Below are positions 8,373 through 15,747 of a DNA stretch of 37,610 nt, in pieces. Under the pieces are notes generated by a model. That model was not told the DNA's origin. It did no database searches and worked only from the letters and a program-made list of their open reading frames with translations. The stretch is from the NCBI GenBank assembly GCA_944385995.1, contig CALWZL010000017.1, positions 1 through 37,610 on the forward strand, written 5' to 3'. Each line of letters starts with the position of its first letter. Position 1 is the stretch's first letter. The translations under genes and the position numbers were made by a program. The stretch is from an uncultured Faecalibacterium sp. GTDB lineage: Bacteria; Bacillota; Clostridia; Oscillospirales; Ruminococcaceae.

Positions 8373-9139
8373 CCGAACACCTCCGTTCCCGCAAAGACAG
8401 GGCCGTCCTTACAGACGCTCCTGGCGCCCGAGGCGGTCTCGATGGTGCAGCCCAGGCATGCGCCGATGCCGCAGGCCATCTTCTTTTCCAGACTGACCAG
8501 GCAGGGGGTGCCCTTTTCGGCGCAGAGGCGGGCTGCATTTTTCATCATGGGCGTGGGCCCGCAGATCAAAACAACATCGTAGTCGGCCGGGTCATACAGC
8601 TGGGTCACAAACCCATGGAAGCCGAACCGGCCGCTGTCGGTGGAAATTTTGACGATGCCGGCCAGAGAGCGGTACTGCTCCATGCAGTAGGGCTCATCCC
8701 GGAACCCGAAGAACACGTCGGGGGTGCGGCCGCAGGCGGCCAGTTCCCGGGCCAGCTGGTACATGGGAGCAGTGCCGATGCCGCCGCCCACCAGGGCGAT
8801 CTTCTGGTATTTTTGGGCGATGGCGGGCACATCGAAGCCATTGCCCATGGGGCCGGTGAGCTGGATGATGTCCCCTTCGGCCAGAGCGGCCAGCTTTTCG
8901 GTGCCCTTGCCCACAATCTGGTACAGGAACGAGACGGTCAGAGTCTCAGGCTCCCACTTGTGGACGCTAATGGGGCGGGACAGGAAGGGTGCCTCCCCTG
9001 CGCCCCAGCTGCGCAGGGTGAAGAACTGCCCCGCATGGGGGGCGTGGCCGGGATTGGGCCAGAGAACCCGCAGCAGCCGGATATCCGACGCCACGACGCT
9101 GTGACCCAGGACGGTGGCCTCACAGCAGGCTGCACGCAT
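8360..9139 (-). CDS. pyrK: Dihydroorotate dehydrogenase B, electron-transfer subunit
   Basis: Carries electrons from PyrD to NAD+. The 259-residue protein has a ferredoxin-reductase fold: FAD-binding RPISV near residue 55, a nucleotide-binding GGGIGTAP near 118, and a C-terminal [2Fe-2S] cysteine set (CGIGACLGC and a later SVCKDGPVF). The ATG at 9139 was chosen because AGGAGG lies 9 bases before it; a TTG two codons earlier is too close to that site. It overlaps the 3' end of pyrF by 20 bases and the start of pyrD by 13, so the three genes are tightly coupled. Confidence 0.95.
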   Translation of the reverse strand: MRAACCEATVLGHSVVASDIRLLRVLWPNPGHAPHAGQFFTLRSWGAGEAPFLSRPISVHKWEPETLTVSFLYQIVGKGTEKLAALAEGDIIQLTGPMGNGFDVPAIAQKYQKIALVGGGIGTAPMYQLARELAACGRTPDVFFGFRDEPYCMEQYRSLAGIVKISTDSGRFGFHGFVTQLYDPADYDVVLICGPTPMMKNAARLCAEKGTPCLVSLEKKMACGIGACLGCTIETASGARSVCKDGPVFAGTEVFGWQT

Positions 9140-10007
9140 GGGCAATGGCCTCCTTCATGTTGACGCACTCGTTGTAGGCGGCCTCATCGAAGGCCACGCC
9201 GGGCTGTTTCTTGTAGGCCAGCAGGATGCCGCGGCTGGAATTGACGGTGCCGCCGTTGCCCTGGTTCAGATACTGGGCAATGTCTTCGGCCTTGCCGCCC
9301 TGGGCGCCGTAGCCGGGAATCAGGAAGAAGCTGTCTTTGTACCGTGCGCGGATCTCGGCAGCCTCCTCGATGTGGGTGCCGCCGATGACCAGACCGATCG
9401 AGGAGTAGCCGTGCTCGCCCATATAGTTCTTGCCCAGCTCGTTCAGCTTGTCGCCCACCAGGTCATAGACGTGGCGGCCGTCGGCCAGCTTCTCATACTC
9501 GAAGTCCTTGGCGCCGCCGTTGGAGGTGCGGCAGAGGACAAACATGCCCTTGCCGGCCTTTTCGGCGTAGGGCAGATAGGGGCTGATGGAATCCAGACCC
9601 ATGTAGGGGGCCAGGGTCACAAAGTCGGCCTCAAAGTCCCCGGTGAAGTGGCCCATGGCGTACATCTCGGCGGTCTTGGCGATGTCGCCCCGCTTGATGT
9701 CGGCAATGACCGGCACGCCGGCTTCCCGGACCGCCCGGAGGGTCTCGGCATAAGCCCGCAGGCCGTCCAGGCCCAGGGCCTCATAGTAAGCGATCTGCAC
9801 CTTGTAGCAGCCGGCCACCGCCTTGGTGGCGGCAATCAGCGCCTTGTTGAACCGGACAATATTTTCGCCCTTGCTCAGGGTTTCATCCACAAAGTCCCCG
9901 GGCAGATAGGAAAAATCGGTATCCAGGCCGACGCAGACCGGGCCACGGGCCTCGACTGCCTCATACAGCTTATCCATGTTGGTCATCATAACATCATTCC
10001 CTTTCAT
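9120..10007 (-). CDS. pyrF: Orotidine-5'-phosphate decarboxylase (type 2)
   Basis: Decarboxylates OMP to UMP, the last step of the de novo route. The protein has about 295 residues and belongs to the longer type 2 group (about 270-310 residues, unlike the ~235-residue Bacillus/E. coli form), with VGLDTDF near the N-terminus, the catalytic DIKRGD (103-108) and a late IPGYGAQGG motif. The start at 10007 has AAGGAT upstream and lies 8 bases after the pyrC stop; an alternative ATG at 9989 would remove six residues. Its 3' end overlaps pyrK. Confidence 0.94.
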   Translation of the reverse strand: MKGNDVMMTNMDKLYEAVEARGPVCVGLDTDFSYLPGDFVDETLSKGENIVRFNKALIAATKAVAGCYKVQIAYYEALGLDGLRAYAETLRAVREAGVPVIADIKRGDIAKTAEMYAMGHFTGDFEADFVTLAPYMGLDSISPYLPYAEKAGKGMFVLCRTSNGGAKDFEYEKLADGRHVYDLVGDKLNELGKNYMGEHGYSSIGLVIGGTHIEEAAEIRARYKDSFFLIPGYGAQGGKAEDIAQYLNQGNGGTVNSSRGILLAYKKQPGVAFDEAAYNECVNMKEAIAHACSLL

Positions 10008-10015
10008 TGTGATCC

Positions 10016-11203
10016 TTACTCAGCCTGATAGGTAATCCGGCCGCCCTTGATGGTGGCGCAGACCCGGCCATACAGCGAAGCCCCGTGATAGGGGCAGTTC
10101 TTGGATTTGGAGTGGAGCTTTTCCCGGTCCACCGTGTAGGGGGTGTTCAGGTCCACCAGCACCAGGTCGGCGTCGTAGCCGGGCTCCAGGCGGCCCTTGT
10201 TCAGACCCAGAATTTCGGCCGGCCGGCCGCTCATCAGCTCGCTCAGCAGCTCCAGAGGCAGACCCTCACCGCGGCAGAGCTTGGTGTAGCAGACGCCGAA
10301 GGCGGTCTCGCTGCCCACCATGCCGGCGGCGCCTGCCGCCTTATCCTCCTCCGAATGGGGGGCGTGGTCGGTGGAAATGGCATCCACGGTGCCGTCCCGG
10401 ATGGCATCCACCAGGGCCGCCACATCGTCGGCGGTGCGGATGGGAGGATTCACCCGATAATCGCACAGGTCCTCGGTGAACCACAGGTGATGGGGCGTCA
10501 CCTCACAGGTGACGGGGGCACCCCGCAGCTTGGCGATGCGGATGGCCTCGATGGCCCCCCGGGTGGAGACATGGCACATGTGGAGCCTGGTCTGGTAGTA
10601 CTCGCTGAGCCAGCAGTTGCGGAGGGTTTCCACATCCTCGGCCAGCCGGTAATCCCAGGGGCTGATCTCCATGTCCTCGGCGTGGCTCATGATGGTGATC
10701 CCCTTCTGGTGGCAGATGGCAAAAGCCTTGGCCATGACGCTGGCGCTCTGGACCCCGTGGCCGTCCTCGGTCACAAAGTGGACCGACGTGGGCAGGGTTT
10801 TCAGATGGTCCAGGGTGTGGCCGTCAAAGTTCTGGGTGATGGAGACGGTCTGGTTGGCGTCGCACAGCCCCACCCGGGCGGCCTCGTCCTCGATCATGGC
10901 CGCCTGGGCCACCGAAGAACAGACCGGCTTGGTGTTGGGCATCAGATTGACGAAGGTGTAGCCGCCGGCGGCTGCCGCACGGCTGCCGGTGGTGATGTCC
11001 TCCTTGTATTCAAAACCAGGGGTGCGCCAGTGGACGTGCAGGTCCACAAAGGCGGGCAGGACGGCCAGACCGCCCGCGTCCACCACAGGCTCATCCGGGC
11101 CGGCCAGAGCTGCCAGACCCCGGCCCACCGCCTGGATTTTTCCGCCGCTGAGGTAAAGTTCGATTTCTTCTCCATGGATGTCCACTGCATGTTGAATCAG
11201 CAT
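10016..11203 (-). CDS. pyrC: Dihydroorotase (class I)
   Basis: Cyclises carbamoyl aspartate to dihydroorotate. The 395-residue protein belongs to the amidohydrolase superfamily. Metal-binding positions are visible: HVH (56-58) followed by WRTPG, HAED (174-177), CHVST (His211) and STDHAPH (Asp/His around 278-283). The ATG at 11203 is preceded by AAAAAGGAGG at a normal distance. The same frame stays open upstream for 45 more codons, but that stretch is the transcribed leader with the attenuator and has no start signal. It is the first gene of pyrC-pyrF-pyrK-pyrD and is probably controlled by the leader terminator 44 bases upstream. Confidence 0.96.
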   Translation of the reverse strand: MLIQHAVDIHGEEIELYLSGGKIQAVGRGLAALAGPDEPVVDAGGLAVLPAFVDLHVHWRTPGFEYKEDITTGSRAAAAGGYTFVNLMPNTKPVCSSVAQAAMIEDEAARVGLCDANQTVSITQNFDGHTLDHLKTLPTSVHFVTEDGHGVQSASVMAKAFAICHQKGITIMSHAEDMEISPWDYRLAEDVETLRNCWLSEYYQTRLHMCHVSTRGAIEAIRIAKLRGAPVTCEVTPHHLWFTEDLCDYRVNPPIRTADDVAALVDAIRDGTVDAISTDHAPHSEEDKAAGAAGMVGSETAFGVCYTKLCRGEGLPLELLSELMSGRPAEILGLNKGRLEPGYDADLVLVDLNTPYTVDREKLHSKSKNCPYHGASLYGRVCATIKGGRITYQAE

Positions 11204-11245
11204 GACCGCTTCCTCCTTTTTGAAGCCGCACCGGGACGGCGCGGG

Positions 11246-11277
11246 CAAAAAAAAACTTTTCCCGAACGGGAAAAGTT
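11246..11277 (-). terminator. Leader terminator (attenuator) of the pyr operon
   Basis: On the minus strand AACTTTTCCC pairs with GGGAAAAGTT around a GTTC loop (10-bp stem, 11254-11277) and is followed by nine T (11247-11255 region). It is a textbook intrinsic terminator but lies between the pyr promoter and the pyrC ribosome site, so the operon can be expressed only when it is read through. No PyrR-type binding loop was seen in the leader. Confidence 0.85.
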
Positions 11278-11366
11278 CAAATTTTGAAAACGGGGAACAA
11301 ACCGGCTGCGAAAAAACCGGCTGCGAAGCACATCTCAAGCTTTTCAGCGCCGTAGATGGACATCAT
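11277..11366 (-). CDS. Putative pyr operon leader peptide (29 aa)
   Basis: An open frame of 29 codons within the pyr leader, starting at a double ATG (11366 and 11363) with AAAGGGG as ribosome site about 9 bases upstream. It encodes MMSIYGAEKL..., with a repeated FAAG segment from a 14-base direct repeat (11299-11312 and 11314-11327), and ends PVFKI. Its TGA (11279-11277) touches the first base of the attenuator stem, so a ribosome reaching the end would cover the 5' arm and block the terminator. U-rich tracts in the second half could make RNA polymerase pause when UTP is low. This is the arrangement known for E. coli pyrBI and pyrE, here inferred from sequence only. The peptide itself probably has no function of its own. 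Confidence 0.6.
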   Translation of the reverse strand: MMSIYGAEKLEMCFAAGFFAAGLFPVFKI

Positions 11367-11402
11367 GGCATAGTTCCCCTTTCTGCGATTGTCTTTCGGT
11401 TT

Positions 11403-11432
11403 ATTTTATCATAGAAACGCAAAAAGTGTCAA
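11403..11432 (-). promoter_or_regulatory. Promoter of the pyrC operon
   Basis: On the minus strand there is a perfect -35 TTGACA (11427-11432) and a -10 TAAAAT (11403-11408), spacer 18, with an extended -10 TG just before it. The predicted start is near 11396, giving a leader of about 190 bases before pyrC. Confidence 0.85.
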
Positions 11433-11590
11433 TAAGATATCCCCATTTTGTTTGTGAGAAGTCGCACGGTCATGCCCGGAAATTTTTAGTAAAGCTTACA
11501 AAAATTCTGCATAGGCGGTCCCATTTGCCTTTCTTCCGTCCAAAAAGGGCCTTTCCGGCGCCCCCTGCGCTGTACTTTGGCGGCCGGCTG
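11433..11590. other. Divergent intergenic region between the pyr and cysE promoters
   Basis: About 160 bases separate the two divergent promoters. An imperfect inverted repeat lies at 11481-11506: AATTTTT and GTAA mirrored by TTAC and AAAAATT around a 3-base centre with one bulged base. It could be an operator for either side. Nothing else was recognised. Confidence 0.35.
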
Positions 11591-11599
11591 TGCTACAAT
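11591..11599 (+). promoter_or_regulatory. Extended -10 promoter of cysE
   Basis: TGCTACAAT gives TG plus TACAAT (11594-11599) about 50 bases before the cysE ATG. The -35 region is weak, so recognition would depend on the extended -10. No room exists for a T-box leader. Confidence 0.55.
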
Positions 11600-11649
11600 A
11601 AAAACAAAGTCATTTCTTGAAATTGCTTTCGGATAGAAGGAGGTTCTCC

Positions 11650-12333
11650 ATGGGTCTGCTCGACGACGCGCGCAATATTCAGCGCAAAGACCCGGCAGCA
11701 CGCAACGTGATCGAAGTCATCCTGTTGTACCCGGGTTTTCACATTTTGGTCTATCACAAGGTCGCCCACTGGCTGTATCAGCGGGGGCATTTTTTCCTGG
11801 CACGCTGGGTCAGCCAGCGGGGCCGGCATAAGACCGGCATCGAGATTCATCCCGGCGCCACCATCGGCAAAAACCTGTTCATCGACCACGGCATGGGGAT
11901 CGTCTTTGGCGAGACCACCGAGATCGGCGATAACTGCACCATCTACCACGGGGTGACCCTGGGCGGCACCGGCAAAGACACCGGCAAGCGTCACCCCACC
12001 CTGGGCAACAATGTCCTGGTGGGCGCCGGCGCCAAGGTGCTGGGCCCGGTCTACATCGGGGACAATGCCCGTGTGGGCGCCGGCAGCGTGGTGCTCCACA
12101 ATCTCCCGGCCAACTGCACCGCCGTGGGCGTGCCGGCCGAAGTGGTCCGCATCAACAACAAGTCGGTGAACCCCGCCGACGACCTGGACCAGCAGGATCT
12201 GCCCGACATCGTCGCCCAGCGGATCACCGCTCTGGACCAGCGGATCAGCCATTTGGAAAAGGCCGCTCAGGGGGACATCCCGCCCACCCAGGAACAGGTG
12301 GCGGCCCGGTCCAATCCCGATGTCAAACCGTAA
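11650..12333 (+). CDS. cysE: Serine O-acetyltransferase
   Basis: Acetylates serine with acetyl-CoA to O-acetylserine, the precursor of cysteine. The protein has 227 residues. A short N-terminal helical part is followed by a left-handed beta-helix of hexapeptide repeats (from IHPGATIGKN near residue 74 to GVPAEVV near 165). The catalytic loops IDHGMGIVFGE and IYHGVTLGGTG are present. The C-terminal ~50 residues are polar and probably helical. The ATG at 11650 has AAGGAGG 6 bases upstream; the frame is open a little further up without a ribosome site. It stands alone; cysK is not in the window. It converges on glyA and shares the terminator between them, so serine is used on one side and interconverted with glycine on the other. 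Confidence 0.95.
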   Translation: MGLLDDARNIQRKDPAARNVIEVILLYPGFHILVYHKVAHWLYQRGHFFLARWVSQRGRHKTGIEIHPGATIGKNLFIDHGMGIVFGETTEIGDNCTIYHGVTLGGTGKDTGKRHPTLGNNVLVGAGAKVLGPVYIGDNARVGAGSVVLHNLPANCTAVGVPAEVVRINNKSVNPADDLDQQDLPDIVAQRITALDQRISHLEKAAQGDIPPTQEQVAARSNPDVKP

Positions 12334-12338
12334 TCCCA

Positions 12339-12374
12339 AACAAAGGGCGAAGCCGTGCGGCTTCGCCCTTTGTT
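12339..12374. terminator. Shared terminator of cysE and glyA
   Basis: A near-perfect inverted repeat (AACAAAGGGCGAAGCC mirrored, 12339-12374) with a short loop. It begins 5 bases after the cysE stop and ends 11 bases before the glyA stop on the other strand. The outer A/T bases provide a modest T tract in both directions. Confidence 0.85.
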
Positions 12375-12384
12375 GTTTGGAAAT

Positions 12385-13638
12385 TTATTCGTACAGGGGG
12401 AACTGCTTGGTCAGAGCCAGCACACGGGCTGCAATGTCGTCCTTCTTTTCGTCGAAGTTCCAGATGCAGTCGGCGATGCAGTCGGCAATGATCTTCATTT
12501 CCTCGGGGCCCATGCCGCGGGTGGTGACCGCCGGGGTGCCCAGACGGACGCCGGAGGTCACGAAGGGGCTGCGGGTCTCGCCGGGAACGGTGTTCTTGTT
12601 GGCGGTGATATGGACGGCGTCCAGACGGGCTTCCAGCTCCTTGCCGGTGCACTCCTCCTGGCGCAGGTCCACCAGCATCAGGTGGTTGTCGGTGCCGCCC
12701 GAAACCAGCTGGACGCCCCGGGCCTGGAGCTGGGCTGCCATCACCTGGGCGTTCTCCACAATCTTGCGGGCGTACTCCTTGAATGCAGGCTTGAGGGCCT
12801 CGCCAAAGCAGACGGCCTTGCCGGCGATGACGTGCTCCAGCGGGCCGCCCTGGGTGCCGGGGAACACGGCCGAGTTGATCCGCTTGGCCAGGACGGCGTT
12901 GTTGGTCAGAATCAGGCCGCCGCGGGGGCCACGGAGGGTTTTGTGGGTGGTGGTGGTCACCACGTCGGCATAGGGCACCGGGCTCTGATGGACCCCGCCC
13001 GCCACCAGGCCGGCAATGTGGGCCATGTCCACCATCAGGTAAGCGCCGTAGCCGTGGGCAATCTCGGCCAGCTTTTCAAAGTCGATGGCCCGGGGATAAG
13101 CCGAAGCGCCGGCCACCAGCATCTTGGGACGGGTCTTTTTGACGGCCTTTTCCACTTCGGCATAGTCAATCCGGCCGTCCTCCCCCACGCCGTAAGAGAC
13201 AAAGTGGTAATTCTTGCCCGACATATTCACCGGCGAACCGTGGGTCAGATGGCCGCCCTGGGACAGATCCATGCCCATGACGGTGTCGCCCAGGTCCAGC
13301 AGGGCAAAGTAGACAGCCAGATTGGCCTGGGCGCCCGAGTGGGGCTGCACATTGGCGTACTTGGCGCCGAACAGCTCACAGGCCCGGCGGATGGCGATGT
13401 TCTCCACCTCATCCACATAGACACAGCCGCCGTAATACCGCTTGCCGGGCAGGCCCTCGGCGTACTTGTTGGTCAGCACGCTGCCCATGGCCGCCATCAC
13501 CGCCGGAGAGACAATGTTCTCGCTGGCGATCAGCTCGATGTTTTCCCGCTGGCGTTCCAGCTCCCGGCCCATGGCCGCGCCGACTTCCGGGTCGACGCTG
13601 TTGACCAGTCCGATGGTGTCCATCATTTCTTTGTACAT
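12385..13638 (-). CDS. glyA: Serine hydroxymethyltransferase
   Basis: Interconverts serine and glycine with tetrahydrofolate and PLP, supplying one-carbon units for purines, thymidylate and methionine. The protein has 417 residues, normal for bacteria. It has the IASENIVSP segment (about 38-46), the [10 protein letters not shown] loop (125-134), the VDMAHIAGL strand (203-211) and the PLP-binding lysine in [10 protein letters not shown] (Lys233). The ATG at 13638 follows GAGGGG at 7 bases; the frame is open further upstream but would cross the promoter. It is monocistronic. No glycine riboswitch was found in the short leader. Confidence 0.97.
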   Translation of the reverse strand: MYKEMMDTIGLVNSVDPEVGAAMGRELERQRENIELIASENIVSPAVMAAMGSVLTNKYAEGLPGKRYYGGCVYVDEVENIAIRRACELFGAKYANVQPHSGAQANLAVYFALLDLGDTVMGMDLSQGGHLTHGSPVNMSGKNYHFVSYGVGEDGRIDYAEVEKAVKKTRPKMLVAGASAYPRAIDFEKLAEIAHGYGAYLMVDMAHIAGLVAGGVHQSPVPYADVVTTTTHKTLRGPRGGLILTNNAVLAKRINSAVFPGTQGGPLEHVIAGKAVCFGEALKPAFKEYARKIVENAQVMAAQLQARGVQLVSGGTDNHLMLVDLRQEECTGKELEARLDAVHITANKNTVPGETRSPFVTSGVRLGTPAVTTRGMGPEEMKIIADCIADCIWNFDEKKDDIAARVLALTKQFPLYE

Positions 13639-13701
13639 GGTGATACCCCTCTCTCTTTTCAAAAATAAACCCGCCGCTGCACCGATACAGCAGCTGCCTT
13701 T

Positions 13702-13730
13702 ATAATAGCAAAAAAGCGCCGTCTCCACAA
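13702..13730 (-). promoter_or_regulatory. Promoter of glyA
   Basis: On the minus strand there is a -35 TTGTGG (13725-13730) and a -10 TATTAT (13702-13707) with a 17-base spacer, about 65 bases before the glyA ATG. Just upstream an imperfect inverted repeat AAGTTG (13745-13750)/CAACTT (13763-13768) may be a regulator site. Confidence 0.65.
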
Positions 13731-13738
13731 GATGCAGG

Positions 13739-13929
13739 GAAGCCAAGTTGGCACAATCGGAACAACTTCCGCCAAAATTTCTGCATATACCACAAAAACA
13801 GCCCTTCCAAAGTGAATGAAGGCACGCTTTTTATCTTTTGCCCCTTCAAAGGCACTGCTTACATTTTGAATCCGGACGCTTTATGTCAATTCACACGGCA
13901 ATCAAATCAGATTTACTAACACCGCTCTG
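13739..13929. other. Left edge of the AT-rich island
   Basis: Base composition shifts here from GC-rich glyA to AT-rich DNA that continues to about 16,020. No gene, tRNA, transposase remnant or clear direct repeat marking an insertion was found. Confidence 0.4.
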
Positions 13930-13962
13930 TTGCTTTTTACAGCTAAAAGTGTATACTGTAAA
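13930..13962 (+). promoter_or_regulatory. Promoter and possible operator of the endonuclease gene
   Basis: A -35 TTGCTT (13930-13935) and a -10 TATACT (13952-13957) with a 16-base spacer. A perfect 7-bp inverted repeat TTTACAG (13936-13942)/CTGTAAA (13956-13962) covers the spacer and the end of the -10, which is where a repressor would act. The transcript would have about 45 bases before the ATG. Confidence 0.6.
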
Positions 13963-14007
13963 GATGCACACCATAAAATCAGTATTTCGACAAAAGGATA
14001 TACTTAT

Positions 14008-14646
14008 ATGTTAAAACGCAAGTATCTACGTACCGTTCCATTGCCGGAAGATCTTACAAACAATGATATCTTTACGGCCTTACAAGACACACAAGACTTT
14101 TTCACTGCGATTCGTGAAAATGCTGGTATTAATTTGCCCGCGATTATTCAAGCAAACAACTTTAGTGGCATCGTATCGAATGTTTTTACAAAAAAACTAA
14201 GTAACGTGAGTATATATCACTCCTATCATGACCAGCGCTACCCTGATTTGATGCACGCTACCAAAGGAATCGGATTAGAAGTTAAAGCTGCGAACAAGCC
14301 CTTAAAAGGCGGCGAAGGGCACAATGGACACAGTGGTTGGCATATCGTTGTATGCTATCAAATTTTAGAGACTGGTGACATTGAATTCATTCAAGTGGAG
14401 ATCGCCGATTTGATAGGATACGAATGCGATGGCGCTGATTGGAAATACCAAGGAAGCCGCCGAAATAGCAACAATTCGCAACGTACAGAAACCTATGTTA
14501 CGACTAAAGTTGGTACTGCCAAATTGCGTGATGGCACAGTGTACCTTAATCCTCACTTTGTCCAGATCACGCCGGCTCTTTTGGGCAAACGAAAGAAAAT
14601 CTCCGGAAATCTGCCTATTCCGCCTTTTTCCCCTTTTGCTGAATAA
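14008..14646 (+). CDS. Probable type II restriction endonuclease, PD-(D/E)XK fold
   Basis: A 212-residue protein that I interpret as the endonuclease of a restriction-modification pair. It contains YPDLMH...GIGLEVKAANK, i.e. Asp80, Glu91 and Lys93 in a PD-(D/E)XK nuclease arrangement, followed by a Gly/His-rich stretch GGEGHNGHSGWH (102-113). The size is normal for a simple type II enzyme. I do not recognise its specificity family. The ATG at 14008 has AAAAGGA about 9 bases upstream; an upstream in-frame TTG lies inside the promoter and is not used. It converges on the methyltransferase gene, and the last 32 bases of the two genes overlap, coding on both strands. AT-rich codon use unlike the neighbours points to horizontal transfer. 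Confidence 0.75.
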   Translation: MLKRKYLRTVPLPEDLTNNDIFTALQDTQDFFTAIRENAGINLPAIIQANNFSGIVSNVFTKKLSNVSIYHSYHDQRYPDLMHATKGIGLEVKAANKPLKGGEGHNGHSGWHIVVCYQILETGDIEFIQVEIADLIGYECDGADWKYQGSRRNSNNSQRTETYVTTKVGTAKLRDGTVYLNPHFVQITPALLGKRKKISGNLPIPPFSPFAE

Positions 14647-15517
14647 AGGACAATTGCATCGGATATAATTCCGCCAGCCTTGGTATCGAATTCGCAGCCA
14701 TCAGGTAAAATTCTCTGTCTTTCTCAACGCCAATGCTATCAAGATTGCAAAATTCTGCTGCTGCTAAAGTAGATCCACTTCCGGCAAATGGATCTAAAAT
14801 AACACCTTCCCCCAATGGTAATGAGGCAAATACCAGTTTTCTTAAAAAAGACTGGGGCTTGATGCTGGGATGTGGAGCAATTTCTCGTTCAATTTTGGGC
14901 GTTTTCTGACTGACAATCAAATCGCAAAATGGAGAATCTGCACTCTCTCGTCTAAGTGCCCCTGCATGCCATTTCCTTAAATTTTCCGCTACTGTTTTTT
15001 CTGAAATCGGTTTTCTATATAGTCCCCACGGTTCCCACATTCCTTTTGGAATAACTGAAACATCCGAAAACTCCGTTTCAGATCCTTTGGGCCGATCTCC
15101 TCCTCTTAATGTAGATACAGTTCGTATTATTTCTCCACGGCGCTCAAACCCGGCTTTACGCATAGCACTACTCAATATATCAGAAAGCAGTGGAGTGGAT
15201 GCAATAAACATATGGCCCCCTGGGACAAGTATACGCAGCGCCTCCTTCCCCCAGTTATAAAAAAAGGTATATACATTTTCTCTTTCTTTAGGATCATCAT
15301 TAATAACAGAAAATCGTGGCAGTGCCTGCCGTGTGTGGCCATCAAAAGAAGGCGGCAATCTCCATATTCCTCCTTTTCCCTGCCGCTGTTTTTCAATTTC
15401 AATTTCTGTGTATTCTTTTACGCCGTAAGGTGGATCAGTAACAATAGCCGTAATGGAATTTTCCTCTTGCATTGCCATCCAAGTAAAACAATCCTGATTT
15501 ATTAACTTATATGACAT
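14615..15517 (-). CDS. DNA methyltransferase (N6-adenine or N4-cytosine type) of the restriction-modification system
   Basis: Protects host DNA by methylating the recognition site with SAM. The 300-residue protein carries the catalytic motif IV TDPPYG (27-32) near the N-terminus and the SAM-binding motif I LDPFAGSGST (241-250) near the C-terminus, an order found in beta-class amino-methyltransferases. GGDRPKG (139-145) and IAPHPSIKPQ (about 213-222) are further conserved-looking segments, with the target-recognition part probably between motifs IV and I. DPPY does not settle adenine versus cytosine. The ATG at 15517 has GGGGG 6 bases upstream and overlaps the HTH gene by 11 bases, so the two are co-translated. 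Its 3' end overlaps that of the endonuclease gene. Confidence 0.9.
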   Translation of the reverse strand: MSYKLINQDCFTWMAMQEENSITAIVTDPPYGVKEYTEIEIEKQRQGKGGIWRLPPSFDGHTRQALPRFSVINDDPKERENVYTFFYNWGKEALRILVPGGHMFIASTPLLSDILSSAMRKAGFERRGEIIRTVSTLRGGDRPKGSETEFSDVSVIPKGMWEPWGLYRKPISEKTVAENLRKWHAGALRRESADSPFCDLIVSQKTPKIEREIAPHPSIKPQSFLRKLVFASLPLGEGVILDPFAGSGSTLAAAEFCNLDSIGVEKDREFYLMAANSIPRLAELYPMQLSFIQQKGKKAE

Positions 15518-15722
15518 GTCGTTCCCCCACAAAATCAACTACATCAGAAATGTTACACTGGAGATGACCACAAATTCGGTCTAACACTTCCATTGAAACA
15601 TACTCTCCTCGATTCATTTTGTCTATCGTTGATTTTGATATACCAGTTAATTCCATAAATGCTTTTTTCGACATATCCTTATCGATCAACAATTTCCAAA
15701 GCGGTTTGTATGAAAAAGGCAT
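15507..15722 (-). CDS. Small HTH (XRE/Cro-type) regulator of the restriction-modification system
   Basis: A 71-residue DNA-binding protein, almost entirely one helix-turn-helix domain. The segment MSKKAFMELTGISKSTIDKM (about 17-36) matches helices 2-3 of the Cro/XRE fold, followed by a VLDRICGHLQCNISDVV helix pair. Proteins of this size next to methyltransferases often act as controller (C) proteins that delay endonuclease expression; that role is inferred. The ATG at 15722 was chosen because GGAGG lies 8 bases upstream. An earlier ATG (15737) would begin only a few bases after the predicted transcript start. It is the first gene of the HTH-methyltransferase unit. Confidence 0.82.
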   Translation of the reverse strand: MPFSYKPLWKLLIDKDMSKKAFMELTGISKSTIDKMNRGEYVSMEVLDRICGHLQCNISDVVDFVGERHVI

Positions 15723-15747
15723 CTCATTTTCCTCCATTGTTTTTGTC

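Noticed and set aside
11204-11338. N-terminal extension of PyrC through the leader
   Set aside because: The extra 45 codons cross the attenuator hairpin and have no ribosome site.
11204-11396. PyrR-binding loop in the pyr leader
   Set aside because: The conserved purine-rich PyrR anti-antiterminator loop could not be found; the leader instead has an ORF and a single terminator.
12339-12374. cysE-glyA hairpin as a riboswitch
   Set aside because: It lies after both stop codons and is a symmetric terminator; no glycine or SAM riboswitch core was seen near glyA or cysE.
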